DNA of 21,918 nt from Candidatus Gerdarchaeota archaeon (lineage in GTDB: Archaea; Asgardarchaeota; Heimdallarchaeia; JABLTI01), in contig JAEORJ010000210.1 in NCBI GenBank assembly GCA_016840945.1, forward strand, positions 1-21,918. Reading direction: 5' to 3'. Under the pieces are notes generated by a model. It was not told the origin of the DNA and searched no databases. It saw only the letters and a list, made by a program, of their open reading frames with translations. The number at the start of each line of letters is the position of its first letter. The first letter of the stretch is position 1. This document shows, one piece after another, positions 20,966-21,918 of this stretch. The translations under genes and the position numbers were made by a program.

Positions 20966-21918
20966 CTAAATTAATTTTAACACCGACTTTGCCTTGATAT
21001 CTGTAATAATCATCTTGGATTCTTTTTGAGATGAAACTTTTCCGTTACCAACAAGCCATTCAAATGAAGTGTAATTTTGAGGTTTTTCTAGTTCAATCAG
21101 TTTCTGAGTATGTGAAAAAAATAGGTATGTAGATTTAGTTAAATGATTTTGAACTATACCACCCCAACTTTGAACTAAAATAGTCCTAGTTCCAAAAAGT
21201 AATTCCGAATAGGGTTTAAGGAGATCACCAATTTCATGAGCCAGGTTTAATTGTTCAATAGATATATAACCGTCGGGTTTTGGACCGAAATTAAGTAAAG
21301 TGTTTGCATTTTTTATTGCGTTATTTATAATTAGCTCTTGAATATCCACCGGTTTCTTATAATCATTATCATCTCTAGCATAACCCCAAGAGTTATTTAT
21401 AGATAGACATACTTCACCTGGTAGTTTGCTATTACGTGGCCAAGGAGCACCATATTGTTCCCCTCTTTCTGCAATATTTTCAAAAAGCAGAAAATCAGTT
21501 ACACCCATTTTTTTAATGTCGTTTATTGTTCCAGAATTAGATCCTACCAATATACTTGGATTTATTTGTTTAATTGCATGATATAAAGAGGGATAAGCTA
21601 AATACTCGAGAAAACCATCGGGGTGTTTAATGTGATCAAATTGAAAACCATCAAACCAAAAACATAAAACATCAGGATATAGTTTAGCTAATTCTAAAAC
21701 TTGTTGTTGATAGTAGGAAATAAAGCGTTTATGTAAATCTTGATTGTTCTCATCTAGAAGAACATGAAATTGAGGTTGATTTGGTTTTTTCTCACTTTGA
21801 GTCCAACTCCAATCGATACTTGAATAATATAAACCTACTCGAACGCCATACTTTCTTCCAGCTTCAAATAAATAGTCCAATACACTTTTCTGGTTGTTTG
21901 TCCAAAAAGGAGTGTTAC
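20966..21918 (-). CDS. Alpha-L-fucosidase (GH29), C-terminal part, 5' end outside window
   Basis: The frame runs off the right edge; about 316 residues are visible. They begin within the catalytic barrel (NTPFWTNNQKSVLDYLFEAGRKYGVRVGLYYSSIDWSW), as in GH29 'A..HGLKFGLYYS..DW'. The nucleophile is the Asp in CFWFDGFQ (codon at 21650-21652). ILVGSN, GEVCLSINNSWGYARDDNDYK and NANTLLNFGPKPDGYISIEQLNLAHEIGDLL are standard GH29 landmarks. The general acid/base cannot be assigned with confidence. The first ATG/TTG-like codon at 21880 is internal, not the start. The enzyme would release fucose from glycans. Whether it is secreted depends on the unseen N-terminus. Confidence 0.88.
   Translation of the reverse strand, partial: NTPFWTNNQKSVLDYLFEAGRKYGVRVGLYYSSIDWSWTQSEKKPNQPQFHVLLDENNQDLHKRFISYYQQQVLELAKLYPDVLCFWFDGFQFDHIKHPDGFLEYLAYPSLYHAIKQINPSILVGSNSGTINDIKKMGVTDFLLFENIAERGEQYGAPWPRNSKLPGEVCLSINNSWGYARDDNDYKKPVDIQELIINNAIKNANTLLNFGPKPDGYISIEQLNLAHEIGDLLKPYSELLFGTRTILVQSWGGIVQNHLTKSTYLFFSHTQKLIELEKPQNYTSFEWLVGNGKVSSQKESKMIITDIKAKSVLKLI

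Noticed and set aside
1..21918. tRNA or rRNA genes, CRISPR arrays, insertion sequences and prophage genes
   Set aside because: I saw no tRNA-like arms, regularly spaced repeats, transposase or integrase motifs, or terminal inverted repeats with target duplications on either strand.

Overview
The window is AT-rich DNA, roughly one third G+C, that reads as archaeal. It carries a 48-residue RNA polymerase subunit P (Rpo12), an archaeal/eukaryotic-type glycyl-tRNA synthetase, a eukaryote-type topoisomerase IB, a winged-helix regulator fused to an archaeal S-layer-like domain, TATA-like boxes, and starts often preceded by GAGG/AGGT Shine-Dalgarno sequences (several at TTG or GTG). The mix of eukaryote-like information genes with low G+C suggests an Asgard archaeon (Heimdall- or Loki-like). 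That placement is inference and no single gene proves it.

Layout. 1-184: end of a SAM-dependent methyltransferase. 235-2767 (-): two unrecognised proteins, one with TPR-like repeats and one with winged-helix-like segments. 2966-5063 (+): a small membrane-anchored surface protein, a DJ-1/PfpI protein, a sugar-phosphate isomerase-like TIM barrel and a 52-residue zinc ribbon. 5064-5453: a gene-free stretch with strong RNA-folding potential. 5454-6245 (-): a HicB-like/DinB-like protein. 6402-8261 (-): topoisomerase IB. 8356-12155 (-): an anaerobic (class III) ribonucleotide reductase cluster. 12484-14256 (-): GlmS. 14486-15454 (+): the winged-helix/S-layer-domain regulator, convergent with a YkgJ-like Cys-cluster protein (15477-16148, -). 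16319-17893 (+): glyS, convergent with rpoP (17927-18073, -). 18230-19564 (-): an MFS exporter, divergent from a winged-helix regulator (19708-20385, +), with a palindromic operator between them. 20469-20909 (+): a DUF3788 protein. 20966-21918 (-): C-terminal part of a GH29 alpha-L-fucosidase.

The main discovery is the ribonucleotide reductase cluster. Its large gene fuses a complete NrdR-like repressor (zinc ribbon plus ATP-cone), a second ATP-cone and the NrdD catalytic barrel in one chain, but the chain stops 18 residues after the first CxxC of the C-terminal zinc site. The rest of NrdD, a CPYC knuckle and the glycyl-radical motif RVVGY, lies in a separate downstream gene with its own ATG and Shine-Dalgarno. 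A stop codon in the small gene's frame, between the two genes, rules out a simple frameshift fusion. The reductase would thus need a separate radical-carrying subunit, comparable to what GrcA/YfiD does for damaged pyruvate formate-lyase. A glutaredoxin/NrdH-like protein and an NrdG-type radical SAM activase follow, so all parts needed for a thiol-dependent class III reductase are together. A sequence resembling the bacterial NrdR box lies upstream, so the fused NrdR part might also autoregulate the operon.
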